Shown in pieces: positions 1 to 10,439 of a stretch of DNA of 64,000 nucleotides. The DNA is from Hymenopus coronatus (Eukaryota > Arthropoda > Insecta > Mantodea > Hymenopodidae). The first letter of the stretch is position 1; the number at the start of each line of letters is the position of its first letter. Under the pieces are notes generated by a model that did not search any database, was not told the DNA's origin, and saw only the letters and a program-made list of their open reading frames with translations. The position numbers and the translations under genes are program-made. The stretch lies in NCBI GenBank assembly GCA_030762935.1, contig CM060897.1, positions 106,916,176 to 106,980,175 on the forward strand. The letters are read 5' to 3'.

Positions 1-960
1 AGAAATAGGGTAAGTGAATTAACCTGTTCCTCCACGTGTTTTATTGCTAATGAAAATTAAAAAACAAATGTGTTAGAGACGCCTATTTATGCACTAGGCA
101 ATACGATGGATTTTGTTTTTGGCATTCTTGGGATCCTTGGAGATACTCATGTAAACCCCGCTTAAAATGGAAGTATGTGTGAAAAAAGTGCTCTCGGAGT
201 GCGCTCAGTTTTCTATCATTGTACAAGATATCAACATCGTAAATGTTTTGATTGTCCACGAGAAAAGAGAATTATGACCTGATAATGGTATCGCAATGTA
301 CAAAATGAATATGAGTCCTGTGCGTTCTCATTTTAGACACTGAACTGAGCGTCAACTTAGAAGCGTTGAATTAGATGTAGTACCCACATCCGGTATATAA
401 AGAAAATACACAGAACAAATAACATGACTTTTGGGTGTTAGGGTTTTCCTTCTTATTTTGGCAATAGAATACAATTTTTCACCCTAAGAAATACAATGAA
501 TTCATGGCTTCGTAAAAAATATATAATATTTTAACAAATTGTGTAATATATTTAGTGATCCAAATAAGTAAACACACTGGATTGTCATCACAATTTAAAC
601 CGCAAGAGCATCCCCCACGTAAACAGGATCCATGAAACAAATTCACAAAGGCAGAGTATTTTCAAATGAGTTACTATGTTTCATTGCTAATAAAATCAAC
701 TTAAGGTCCATGCATTAAACACTTCTATGGCACCATCAAAATACAATTGTGTTTTATGTGCATCTAATTTATTTAAAAAAATATTCACAGTAAATTATGA
801 AAATAGATCCCGACGGTTGTGAGGTATATTTTCACACACACACTCACACCACACAAATCTGTGTCCATAATAAAACTAAATAATTATTTCACAACAATTT
901 TCTATTAGTTGAATAATTGATGCTAACGGATATAATGAGCTACTCTTAAGCCACAAATAG
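1..960. other. AT-rich DNA without recognised gene
   Basis: No open frame of note, no tRNA-like promoter boxes and no transposase motif were seen on either strand. A short CA-rich run lies near 831-846. It borders the inverted-repeat complex that begins at about 1053 and may belong to the same repeat, but I could not align it. Confidence 0.4.
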
Positions 961-1052
961 TATTTGTACTTTCTCTGCTAATGCATAGTGTGCATGGTAG
1001 GTAAAGTATTATATTATAGGTAAATTGAATGCTTAATTCTCATCCAAAGTAC

Positions 1053-1396
1053 ATGTTTTGAGCTCCCCTGGATTAAAACAAACATTTAGAAAAAGGTCCG
1101 TGTGTGAATAGTAGTAACTCAAGAACAAAAGTTCATTAAAAGTTCATATTAAATTCAGCATCTTCCAAGGATGCGACACGAAGATTTTAAAGCAAATCCG
1201 CATCCCCACATTAACCATTACATGGAACATTTTTCGAACATTTTGATTCTCTCAAAAATGCCTCTTAACGGCTTTGATTGAGATACTCTTGTGTTTAAGA
1301 TACATTCATGACGAAGGAAATGTATATCTTGAATGTTATGGGATTAGCCTCTGAAGTGGTCTCCATTCTGGACGACTTTTCCATAACTGGCAAGCC
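1053..1396 (+). repeat. Left arm of a large imperfect inverted repeat
   Basis: This arm aligns by eye with the reverse complement of 2045-2418. Shared landmarks in the same order are ATGTTTT...TCCCCTG, AAAAAGGTCCGTG, GCATCTTCC(A)GGATGCGACACG, TACATGGAAC, TCAAAAATG, TGTATAT.TTGAAT, TAGCCTCTGAAG and CCATAACTG/GCATAACTG. The arms are diverged by substitutions and small indels, so this is an old repeat. No coding potential or recognised transposon family is evident. Confidence 0.75.
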
Positions 1397-1654
1397 ATAT
1401 GAAATAAACAAAGTCTTACCTATTTCACAAAATATATAGATTTGGATAAAACACACCAATTCGTTTTTTGAATTAACGATTTCCGAGATATTGCTGGTTA
1501 TCGGTGTGAACTTTCAAATACTTAAACGTTTCTTAAACATTAAATTGTCATTCTTTTTTACTCCTGACCATGTCTTAGTGACCAGGTTTAGATTTGATTA
1601 TCGTTTTATTCTATTTCCCCTTATTCCCCCTCTACTTACTACAAGAATCTGATG

Positions 1655-2000
1655 TGTTCCATTCACATGCCTTTCTCTACATCAACAAATTATTGTTAAC
1701 AAGCTTATTATTCTATTTACTTAACGCTAATCGAAAAAAAAATAGCAGAAATAGTCTTATTACGTGCTTCCTTGTAAGTAGAAGCGAAATAAAGGAGTAC
1801 CATAGCTTAAAGTGATAATCAAAAGCTGGTTGCTATGTGACAGAAGTTCCTTTGTTTGGATGGACAGGAGATGACAAAGTCCTGTGTGAGAAAAGTATAA
1901 TTTTTTGAAGCTGAAACAAAAAATAAGGAATATCTCAAAAAACGACCAACTCCATGAAAAAAGGTGATATAACATAGATTGTGTTCTAAAGCGCTGTACA
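1655..2000 (+). repeat. Dispersed repeat, copy 1 (partner at 53880-54235)
   Basis: The loop of the inverted repeat resembles 53880-54235 in the same orientation. Shared blocks in order include GTTCCATTCACAT, CAAATTATT.TTAA.AAGCTTATT, AGAAAT.GTCTTATTAC, GTAGAAG.GAAATAA, CTGAAAC, AATATCTCAAAAA and CTCCA.GAAAAAA. The loop is therefore part of a longer dispersed repeat and not unique DNA. No protein or tRNA-like head is recognised. Confidence 0.7.
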
Positions 2001-2044
2001 TTTTTTGTGTAGTAAGTTTTTTTCCCCCATCTCTTACGGTTTAG

Positions 2045-2418
2045 CAGTTATGCAAAATTCCGTAAAATTCGTTCAGAATAAAGTAGTCTTCAGAGGCTAT
2101 TCCCAGAAAATTCAAAATATACATTTTATTTGTCAGGTAAATATCTTTAATATGTGATATTTTAATCAAAATCGTTAGCCATTTTTAAGAAAATCAAAAG
2201 TTTCGGGAAAAAGTTCCATGTAAAGGGTAGTTTGGGGTGGGGGGATTTTTCTCAAAATCTTCGTGTCGCATCCCTGGAAGATACTAAACTTAAATACCAA
2301 GTTTGGTATTATACCGACTTTTCGTTTTTGAGTTATTGTGTTCACACACACACACACACACACTCACGGACCTTTTTGTGAAAATGCTTTTTATGGATAC
2401 AGGGGACCCTAAAACATA
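2045..2418 (-). repeat. Right arm of a large imperfect inverted repeat
   Basis: Reverse-complement partner of 1053-1396, with the landmarks listed for that arm. A (CA)n run at 2342-2364 lies inside it where the left arm has only a short TGTGTG. Similarity may continue weakly outward to about 2510, where a hairpin lies. Confidence 0.75.
2342..2364. repeat. (CA)n microsatellite
   Basis: An uninterrupted CA dinucleotide run of about eleven units inside the right arm of the inverted repeat. Confidence 0.9.
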
Positions 2419-2465
2419 TATTTCCAGTGAAATCACGGTATCGAATTTTTGGGTGGAGTGCAATA

Positions 2466-2506
2466 CCTTCTCTATGCACTATGTACATAGTACGTATAGA
2501 GAAAGT
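2466..2506. repeat. Near-perfect hairpin
   Basis: The stem TTCTCTATGCACTATGTA pairs with the downstream TACATAGTACGTATAGAGAA apart from a small internal mismatch. It has essentially no loop. It sits just outside the right arm of the large inverted repeat and may mark the end of that element. Confidence 0.75.
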
Positions 2507-3100
2507 AAAAAACTAAGTAATGAGACATTTTCTGCTAATGTTTATCTTGATTAGCTGAAGTAGACCGAGGATTTTTCTTTTACAAGAATAGTTTGTTGAG
2601 ACGGAGGAGAAAGTCGTGTGCATGGAACACATATGATATTTTTTAACATTTGTATTTGTTTTTCGCGCGAGAATGGCCGAACCGATTGTTTTGCGACTTA
2701 TCTAATATTTAATGAATCAGATTTCATTTAAAGAATAGGCTGAATGGCATATAATCAGTTTCCCCGGGGGTGGGGGGATTATAACGGGATTCAAAATTAG
2801 GAAATGGAAATACTATCTCACTGGTTATTGACTTTCTGATATGTGACAGATTCCCCATCTGTCTTCGTGAATGGCGCACTAAGATAGCTTTGATCAATCA
2901 ATTTTGCCAGCTCCATATTACCACCATTGCTGTAAGGTTGAGTATTAAGCCGGTTCATAATGGAACTAAGCAGGCGAGAGGTGACATGAGCAACAAGGCG
3001 CTTAAGCAATAGGAATTCAGTATGAACGGGACAAAACCGATTCTCTCCGTTCATCCTCCGCGTATGTAGAAGTTTAAAGTCAGGCTCTGAGTCACAGTGA
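2507..3100. other. Intergenic DNA, nothing recognised
   Basis: AT-rich with short G/C runs near 2763-2778. The open frame on the minus strand at 2818-3054 has no recognisable domain and is probably chance. Confidence 0.4.
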
Positions 3101-3295
3101 TCTAGAGCTTGGCATGAAAGTGAGGAAGTTGATATGAAATGACGGTGAAATGGATGGAGTAAAGATGATTATGGGGCAATTGGTCGGAGAAACCGGATAA
3201 AACCGCCGCTTCTTCCACCACATGCGGTCACCTGGGATCGAATCCGGGCTACTTAGGTGAGAGGCGAGCCACGGCGCTGCCGCAACAAAATCCAT
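3101..3295 (-). mobile_element. tRNA-derived SINE (type S2), decayed
   Basis: On the minus strand the element starts with a tRNA-like head. A B-box-like GGATTCGATCC lies at about 3238-3248, followed by the ACCGCATGTGGTGGA block and a body shared with the copies at 40689-41045 and 47490-47723. The body motif CCGGTTTCTCC at 3190-3200 matches the CTCCGGTTTCC block of the 47.5-kb copy. No clear target duplication was seen. Transcription by RNA polymerase III from an internal promoter is the family norm; this copy is diverged. Confidence 0.7.
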
Positions 3296-3584
3296 GCGAT
3301 GAATTGTGAATTGGAGTTATTTTTACCGCGCGATATGGCGTCAACAGAATAATGCCGTGTTCTTTTTTAAAAAAGTATCAACCTCCAAGGAAATTCATTC
3401 TTTTTCTAAAGAAATATGAGATGTGCTGTAAAAGAAACTGAACTTTTGAAATATTACGCCAACCAGCAGAGGGAGCGCTGAGACTACTGAGCGCACATAG
3501 CGGCAGTTTCGCTCTGTCAGTAAGCGAGCTACAGCCGCTGGAGTGAGCACAAGCTGCTCGCGGATTAGTGCCAAGTGGCAATAA

Positions 3585-4140
3585 AAGGGCTTGAACATGT
3601 TTGTGTGAAACGTTGCTACAAATCTGGCAAATATTTCAGAGACATTACAATTGCTTAGCCAAGCATACGGCGAGGACTATGAGTTAAATGGCCACGTGAG
3701 ATGCGTCAAGTCAGTGCAAAATTCTTGCCGCGTTTGCTGGCTGAAGAAGATCAGAAACATATCCGTGTTGAAATCAGCGAGGAACTGTTTGCCATTGACA
3801 TGTTCTTAAAAACACCAAAACAGGCGATGAGACGTGGGTATATGGCTATGATACTAAAACGAACATGCAGCAGTCGCAGTGGGTGAGCAAGGGTCTTCTC
3901 GTTCAAAAAAAAAAAGCATGCATGGAGTCGGTCAGAGATCTAAGTGAGGTTGGTTGTGTTTTTTGATTACAAAAGCAATGTCCATCATGAATTTGTGCCA
4001 CGAGGTTTTGAACACACCTGTACTAGAGTACCACGAGTTATATGAACTGAGTTCAAGTGCATATAAAACTTCTACAAAAAGGTAGTCGACCACGATATGA
4101 ATGCATTCAGTGGAAGGAGGTATTTAACAATAATTATGGA
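3585..4140 (+). pseudogene. Mariner-type transposase relic
   Basis: Degenerate DD34D-type mariner transposase, the cut-and-paste enzyme of these elements. Readable pieces, with frameshifts, are the N-terminal helix-turn-helix start (VKRCYKSGKYFRDI, about 3604-3646), AYGEDYE, then SAKFLPRLLAEEDQKHIRVE at about 3716-3775, which corresponds to the mariner WVPRLLT.EQK region, then WVYGYDTKTNMQQSQW and FFDYKSNVHHEFVPRG at about 3965-4010. Part of the helix-turn-helix region between the first two blocks is missing. The C-terminal catalytic D is not visible. Downstream DNA to about 4330 could be the remainder or an insertion. Dead copy. Confidence 0.75.
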
Positions 4141-4172
4141 ACAAGTGGGCGGAGCTTCGGCAGTAAAGTCAT

Positions 4173-4204
4173 GTTTTTCAATGTGCAATTGCACATTGAA
4201 AAAC
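4173..4204. repeat. Perfect 32-bp palindrome
   Basis: The half-site GTTTTTCAATGTGCAA is followed directly by its exact reverse complement, with no loop. It lies just downstream of the mariner relic. The source is unknown; it could be a small foldback or a snap-back scar. Confidence 0.95.
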
Positions 4205-4350
4205 TTCCTTTCTCTTCACTCTCCTTGGATCCCGAGTCTTGAAGATGTCAACAACAGCGTGGAGCATTCAGTGCGTTCATATCGTGGTCGAGTAGTACTT
4301 CGAGCTTCGCACGGTAACGTTAAATTGTGATGTCTGACTGAACAATTTTT

Positions 4351-4585
4351 AGCTTAACGTCCTTTAACCTGGTTGGTCATGTCGAACGATGAATGAAATT
4401 GGTGAAATGATACTCCAGTGATCTCGGGATCCATGGAGCTTAAAGTTACTCGACATTCGTCTTCTCAGGATAAGGGAAAACCCCGAAAAAAACCTTATCC
4501 GAGTAACTCACCCTAAACGAGATTCGAACTCATGACCTTACGAATGTGAGGCAGACACGCTACCACCACACTACCCAGGCGGGCA
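4351..4585 (-). mobile_element. tRNA-derived SINE (type S3)
   Basis: On the minus strand it begins GCCCGCCTGGGTAGTGTGG, with an A-box-like TGGTGGTAGCGTG and a B-box GAGTTCGAATC (about 4519-4529). The body has the AAACCTTATCC and TTTTTTCGGGGTTTTCCC blocks and ends in AACCAGGTTAAAGG. A second copy lies at 23440-23625. Imperfect flanking AACAAT(A)TTTT at 4341-4350 and near 4585 may be the target duplication. Confidence 0.8.
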
Positions 4586-4976
4586 AACAATATTTTGTAA
4601 GGGTATATGATGTACATAGGGAATCAATATTAACTAACAACATAAGGAAATGTATATAATTTTAAGTATTACTTGTATAAAGGCAATATGTTAAAACATG
4701 TGGAAAGCATCGGCTTGAAACCGTTTAACGGTGCAGGTTTGGACAGGTTTTACAGAAAAGTAATTTGCAACCACCTGGCTTAGCTGGATTTCCAGGTAAA
4801 CAAGCAGACCAGGTGTTCCTGGAATTTGTGAACTGTAGTAACTTTGACGATGTTTGAACCAGAAGTTTGTCATACCAAGCGCCTAGCAACGACCTGACAA
4901 CCAATCAGGTGGCACCTGACGCTGAGGCACCAAAGCCAGAGTCACCCCAAGAGGTATAAATTCAGCGTGCTACCCC

Positions 4977-5343
4977 AAGGTCCTCGATGACGGTTCCCCT
5001 TAAGTTGCGCCTTTTGAGGGCTCTTATTATCCCCTTATTAATCTACGCCTGTGAGATCTGGGGCATGGCGGCGGACTCCAGTCTGCTGTTGCTTCAGCGG
5101 GTACAGAATAGGTGTCTACGGGCTATCTATTCTGTGCCTCGAGGCTTTCCAACGAGACTCCTGCACGAGGCCTCTGGTCTGCCATACCTGGAGGACGAGA
5201 TTAGGCGTCGGGCAACAAAATTCAACGAAGGGTTACCATTCCATCGGAGCGCCCTCGTTAGGTCTCTTGGGGATTACGATCCCACAAACCGCCGCTTCAG
5301 GCGATACCGGCTTCCCCGCATGGCTTGCGGGCATCCCCGGTAA
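4977..5343 (+). pseudogene. Non-LTR retrotransposon reverse transcriptase C-terminus
   Basis: The frame starting near 4987 encodes 118 residues matching the region after the catalytic core in Jockey/R1-type LINE reverse transcriptases: KLRLLRALIIPLLIYACEIW, then LLLLQRVQNRCLRAIYSVPR, then LLHEASGLPYLEDEIRRRA and a basic tail. The full protein is about 900 residues, so over 85 percent is missing upstream, as expected for a 5'-truncated insertion. The frame is uninterrupted and GC-rich relative to its surroundings, so the copy may be fairly young. It ends at a TAA at about 5341-5343. Confidence 0.85.
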
Positions 5344-5739
5344 CGAAGGAGCACCACCAACAGCTGCTACGGCTAAGCTCCTTATTATCCTTCAAGAGTT
5401 GCTTGGATTCAAAATTTAACCTCAAGAAACATTTTGATAAAAACACACCAGCGGTGCACAAGGGCCGTTGCACCAACAAGGCAACCGTCGAGGAGCAATA
5501 TTCGCCTCCTCCTGTCACTCCACAACCCCAATACACACCCGCCATCCTACAAAACCCACAATCCCGTCAGAACGTGGTTAAGTTCTCTCTGAGAACAGGG
5601 ACACGTCTAACACACCTCGGCCTGCCCTCAGCCTGCCAATCACACTGGACTGGGTGTTGGTACTGTGGCGACTTTACACTCCGCCCAGGTAAACCTGGGC
5701 GACCTGTTCTTGGATTCTGGAGGGTGTTCTTCTGGAACA
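5344..5739 (+). other. GC-rich segment after the LINE ORF, possible 3' UTR
   Basis: This segment keeps the GC-rich character of the LINE fragment and has an open frame (about 5325-5756) overlapping the LINE frame. Its predicted protein matches no family I recognise. The simplest reading is the 3' untranslated part of the LINE. A block resembling CCAGGTAAACCTGGGCGACC at 5687-5706 has a faint relative near 4792, upstream of the LINE. Confidence 0.4.
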
Positions 5740-5898
5740 AATCTTCAAGCAAGTGACAGTGCGGTAAAGTGCGTGGTGACTGCCGTGTGTTGGATCTTCA
5801 AGCAAGTGACAGTGCGGTAAAGTGCGTGGTGACTGCCGTGTGTTGGATCTTCAAGCAAGTGACAGTGTGGTAAAGTGCGTGGTGACTGCCGTGTGTTG
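5740..5898 (+). repeat. Three 53-bp tandem repeats
   Basis: Units start at about 5740, 5793 and 5846 with (G)ATCTTCAAGCAAGTGACAG and end in CTGCCGTGTGTTG. They are almost identical; one C-to-T change (GTGCGG to GTGTGG) marks the third. The array follows the LINE fragment directly and precedes ordinary AT-rich DNA. Confidence 0.95.
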
Positions 5899-6689
5899 GG
5901 CAGGCGATAGTAGTTTAGTTTAGGATCCTGTAACCAAGTGATTATCAAGGTTTATTCAAAGTATGTATATGTTTTATGGGAATTTAGAAATCAAGTATTG
6001 TGAAGGAATCAGCTAAGCCGTCAACATTCAAGAAGTTGTACTTAAAGTTAATAAACGTGCTTTTATTAAGGGGAAATGCCAGTCTCGTTGCTTCTGGTCA
6101 TAATCTTTCCAATGTATTGTAAATGCCATTGTTTCCCCAACACTGCAAGTTTTTTTATTCTTTTTCTTATCTCCAATAATATATTTATAGCAGCTTAATG
6201 TTTGAACTTATTTTTGAAAGACTCAATATGTAAGTCTTTTATAAATAAGCATTGAATTTTCACAAAATGTATATTTTCTGTGGCAGTATACTTTATTCCA
6301 ACAACCATAATTTTTAAAACAGCTGTTCGGTATTCATTGAACATCTTAACCTGCAACTTAATATTTTAAGTGTGATATTTCACTTCTGAGTATCAAATTA
6401 AGCCTCTCTCTTTCGCTTTCTCAAAATGAGATCAAAGAAACACTTCTGTTTTGCAAGGAAAAAGAAAAAAGTTGGAAACTTGACCGAATAAATGTGAAGA
6501 TTTGTTCTAAATACGAAGACAATAATGAAATCATATACAATAAGTAGGCCAATTTTTTGTTTGTGTTTATCCTAAAACTAAAATCAATATACCTCTCACT
6601 TAGTACTGTGTGATAAGGCATGCAATGTGAGAGGGTAGAGGATAGATAATGGAGGGAGAGATCTTGTACACTGTAACCTATGCACATCT
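5899..6689. other. Intergenic DNA; possible LINE tail at its start
   Basis: AT-rich. An AATAAA-type signal (TTAATAAACGTGC, about 6048-6060) lies about 150 bp after the tandem array and could mark the end of the upstream LINE transcript. No protein domain was seen in the rest. Confidence 0.4.
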
Positions 6690-7070
6690 ATTGTGGCTAG
6701 CATCCCCCAAGAGGATGGGACAAGATGAGATGAAGGAACCGTAGAAGGCTGCAGGCAGACAGGCCACTAGAGATGTATGGCAGTTTGTAGCGCTTCCCAG
6801 CCTGCCCCACTGTTGGGTTGCCAGAGAAGCCATGCAACCAACCTGTTGACCTGGCACCCACCTGTGTGTCATTTGCCTGCACTCCCTTACTATGAACCTG
6901 GAAGCAGATCTGAACAATGAGAGGGAAATGGAATGAAGGGAAAATGATGTAAAGGAACTTATAGTAGACCGTTCCAGAATTCACCTGGTGATCCCAGAGA
7001 AACTATATAAAATCCATGGGTCAGAGTGGGCAATGATTGAATCAAGGATTACTGGAATGCAGGTTGCACA
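6690..7070 (-). mobile_element. Probable decayed SINE
   Basis: Read on the minus strand, a weak B-box-like TTGATTCAATCAT (about 7034-7046) is followed by TTTCTCTGGGATCACC, resembling the TTTTCTCTGGGTACTCC core of the S2 SINE. A GC-richer body follows, ending GGGGGATGCTAGCCACAATA. No clear target duplication. The assignment rests on general resemblance to tRNA-headed SINEs. Confidence 0.45.
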
Positions 7071-7427
7071 TGTTATTGCATTGCCACTTGTTCGGTCATA
7101 TATTATCAAATTTTACATTTATGTACTGATTTACATCTTCAGAAGTAATTAGAATTTGTGTTAAGTTAGTTTTCACATATCATATTGTATTCTTATTGTG
7201 TAATTGCTGTTTTGACTGAAGCTTTTAAGCACTAAGCTATAAGTGTAGCAGTGTAACTTTTTTTATCTAACACAAGCTTGTGAAATATGAGTGAATTTTG
7301 AGTTAACTTACACTGCACTTATTTGAACCCATTATATGCTGTGATTTATGGTAAACATTGTAACTTATAGTTCTTGCAATACTACCTGACTAATTGATAT
7401 CTTAACGCAAAAGTTTATCAACTGGAT
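7071..7427. other. Intergenic DNA
   Basis: AT-rich with no coding or RNA signal recognised. Confidence 0.4.
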
Positions 7428-7556
7428 TTTATCTCTCTCTCTCACTCTCTCTCTCTCCCTCCCTCTTTTATTTTTTGAGCAGAAAGATATAAATAACTTG
7501 CAAGAAAATACTTACAAAGAGGAAGACAAAGTTGGGGGGGGGGAAGGGGGGAAGGA
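7428..7556 (+). repeat. CT-rich tract then purine/G-rich tract
   Basis: A (CT)n run at about 7429-7470 leads into TTTATTTTTTGAGCAG, which has the look of a splice acceptor. A purine-rich stretch with runs of ten and six G follows (7531-7556). The purine stretch is open in one frame but has no recognised protein. Confidence 0.6.
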
Positions 7557-8109
7557 GGTAAAAAATCTACGGTATTAGGTGTGGTGATCATCTTGCTGAA
7601 GAAACACTAAGAGGGCTCAAGTCCAAAGCTACAGCTAAAGGTAAATAAAAATTCCTATTTTAAATGTAAAAGCAACTTAAATTAGAGGCAAAAAATGTTA
7701 TTTGGTTGAAAGTGATTATAAAATTAGCTACAATATTATTAAGATTAATATACAAATAGGTGGCCGAAAATTCCACATATTTTTTTTTTTCTTTCTCCAA
7801 ATAATGCTTTGCCAAATACCAGTCGTTTAGGAAAGTTAAAGAACAAAGATTTAAAGTTTAAGATTTCTGCTCCACCATGAAAGAATTGCATATTATGATT
7901 TTTGGCACATTCAATAAGTAGCATATACTAGCACTTCAAAAGATATTATAAACATGTAATAACATATACAGTGAAAATTCATAGTAGTTTAAATCAGACA
8001 TTGGACATTATAGGTATAGTAAAAAGATTCCTATTATGCTTCTTTTTACAGTGAAATGGATGTAGCGCTTTCATATTCACTTGCTAATTAGTAATGATTG
8101 GATGGTGAA
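7557..8109. other. Intergenic DNA with a weak exon-like stretch
   Basis: One frame of 7575-7640 reads GDHLAEETLRGLKSKATAK and ends at AAAG|GTAAAT, a possible splice donor. It lacks a convincing acceptor and the frame is closed just upstream, so I do not call it an exon. The rest is AT-rich. Confidence 0.3.
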
Positions 8110-8730
8110 CATTCATTTTGATGTAGGAGGAGGCAGGAATCCTTTGCATCAGCAGAATCAATATTGACATTCACCAAGTTTTGTATTGTTATTATGAATT
8201 ACTTTTAAGTTTTGAGAATTGGCAAAAGGAAGTTTGGTAAGCCAATGCAGTTCTTCCTAGCTTTAGATTGAGGTCCAATAGTAAGATGTGCAAGACAGGG
8301 CCTGCTCCAGCAAAGTGTAGCACCAGCACTGCTGTATATGTGCATGCATATTGTGCCACAAAATAACTGCCAAAAGTCTACAATAAACTGAGAACAAGTG
8401 TCCTAAGATTGGTCTTTGTAGAATTTTGTTATACCATGACAGTACCTCTGTCCACATTGCACAAGAAACACTCAATTTCTACAGGAGTCAGGAATCAATC
8501 AAATACTTGTCCCATCCTTCTCAAAGTCCAGATCTGGTCCTATGTGATTTTTTCTATGCTCCAAAATAAAATAAATTTGAGGTTAATGATTTGAATGCAG
8601 TTGAATGGAACAAATATATTTGCACCCTCTCCAAAGAAGCATGGTGTTCAGCAGTTGAAAAATGTTTGAAAGGATGAGATATATAGAATGAATGGAGAAT
8701 GCTTTGAAAAGATACAATGATAAGATCTAA
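8110..8730 (+). pseudogene. Mariner transposase relic, C-terminal half
   Basis: Frameshifted pieces match the mariner catalytic C-terminus: LLYHDSTSVHIAQETLNF (equivalent of HHDNA..H), then HPSQSPDLVLCDFF at about 8510-8552, carrying the last catalytic aspartate, then WNKYICTLSKEAWCSAVEK at about 8605-8662, and a decayed end. Several indels separate the pieces. The upstream half was not identified. The order of motifs fixes the plus strand. Confidence 0.7.
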
Positions 8731-8879
8731 ATTTTTAATATAGTAATGCATTCATTCTGAAAACTTGGAGTGATCCTTGTGTTGCTGATTCATAGTTATT
8801 TAGAATAAATGTAAAAGTTTATCCTGCAGTCTTAAAATAACTCTGTTTATGTGATATGCTTATCAAGAGAGGTATATGA

Positions 8880-9830
8880 AGGTCATTTCAAAAATAAATT
8901 TTAATTCAGCAGGAAGCTGTACTAAAAAGTGAGAACACACTGTCAAAATGAAAGAGAAAATTTTGTTAATTTTTTTCAGTCACCACTGACATTAATACAT
9001 TGGTCATACTGTATCAGTTTCAAGAAACCCTCTGATAAAAATCCAGTGCTTCAGAAGTTTCTTCATAGCTGCTACTCCACTTGTTGCTTATAAAATGATG
9101 TCCCAAGGGTAGACTTCAATGCAGGAAAAAGGTGGAAATCTGATTTGGCAAGATCAGGAGCGTAGGACAGATGATTCAGACTGTCATTCCAAAAGACAAA
9201 ATGTTTTGCATTGTCCCTTGCTATTTGGGATCTTGCATTGCTTTACAAGAGGAAGCCCCTCAACTTAATGCTAAATTTATGATAATCCAACAATTTGTTA
9301 ACTGAGTGCCAAACTTGAGCATGTCCAACACTCAAGTGTTGATGTAATATCAGACTCAGTTAAGCACCTATCTGGTAACATCATTAATTTTCTGTCTCTG
9401 TCGACATTCTGTTGCTGTGGTGGGTGTACAGAAGGCCCGGATTGGCTTTTGTCTTCCATATTCTGCCTTCCTTCACTAAACATTGAATGTTAGCACTCAA
9501 CCATTTTTGACAGACATGACCTCTCCATAGATCTGTAGGCATTCATGAATATCTGAAATATTAATCCCATATGTCCATTCATAGTGCAAGACAGCATGTG
9601 ATCACATTTCCAGCACAAATTTTTCTACCATAGTGGTTTGCACTCAAATGAATTTGGGTGTGCTGAATTGCATCTCTCAATGGACTTGCACCAATTCTCT
9701 GTTCTCGCTGTTTCCAATGAGAATTCAAGAATTGTTGCATTTTGTTACTGTGATGTGTTAGAGAAAGTAAAATGATGAAACTCATTCAATTGTCCTCTGC
9801 TGTTTAATGCAAACTGATCTTGAGTCAAGC
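8880..9830 (-). pseudogene. Mariner transposase relic with internal deletion
   Basis: On the minus strand the helix-turn-helix half is recognisable near 9483-9300 as MFSEGRQNMEDKSQSG, DRDRKLMMLPDRCLTESDIT and GHAQVWHSVNKLLDYHKF. The next readable block, at about 9255-9125, is already the catalytic end (NARSQIARDNAKHF, then YAPDLAKSDFHLFPALKSTL). The roughly 100 residues between, with the first catalytic aspartate, are gone. It ends near 8960 with YDQCINVSGD, the usual C-terminal CI...GDY motif. The plus-strand edge AAGGTCATTTCAAAAATAA at about 8880 may be the 3' terminal repeat. Confidence 0.75.
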
Positions 9831-10439
9831 CAAAAGCTTTAATACAATCTTACTTGTGGGGTGGATAAAGCAAGTTTATTAGTAATATCTTTAATCAGTT
9901 AAGGAAAACAGCCTTAAATGACACAAAAGGATTAACTAGGGATAAATAATTTGCCTCAATTGAACTGATTAAATATCAGATGCTATAGGCACAAGAATTA
10001 TGAAGATCTGGAAGTTTCAATTGCTGCTGCAGTTCACATATGAAAATTCATATCAGAGAACTTTTATCCCTTAAGAAACCAATGCTACCAATGCTGTAAC
10101 TAAAGTTTTTCAGAGCTTTATCAGATTTTCTTCCAACTTTTTGAAGCAGTATTTTTTTGGGGGAGCTTTTCCTCAGAAGCTGGATGTGCATTATTCAGCT
10201 CAATGAAATTCTCTTGGAATATTTACTTTTGAACAATGCATTGATAGTCATCAATCCAAGAATGTTAATCCATGGTAAAGAAATTTGAGAATTCTGAATT
10301 ATATACAAGTAGCAAATTATATATCATTTGTTGTAATACACAAAGTGCAAATTTGAGAATAATTCAAAAGTGTTTTATGGTGTTAAGTTTTGTTACCACT
10401 GTATACTGTCATTTGTTATGCTGCCAAAACAAATTTGGT
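9831..10439. other. Intergenic DNA
   Basis: AT-rich spacer between two mariner relics. No domain, promoter box or simple repeat stands out. The terminal repeats of the flanking elements may lie here but could not be paired. Confidence 0.4.

Noticed and set aside
5325..5756. 143-residue protein downstream of the LINE fragment
   Set aside because: It overlaps the LINE frame, has no recognised motif, and runs into the 53-bp tandem array; more likely 3' UTR.
7486..7640. Two adjacent exons with a purine-rich reading frame
   Set aside because: The acceptor-like sequence is just the end of a CT microsatellite, the two open pieces lie in different frames separated by stops and G-runs, and no family match is known.
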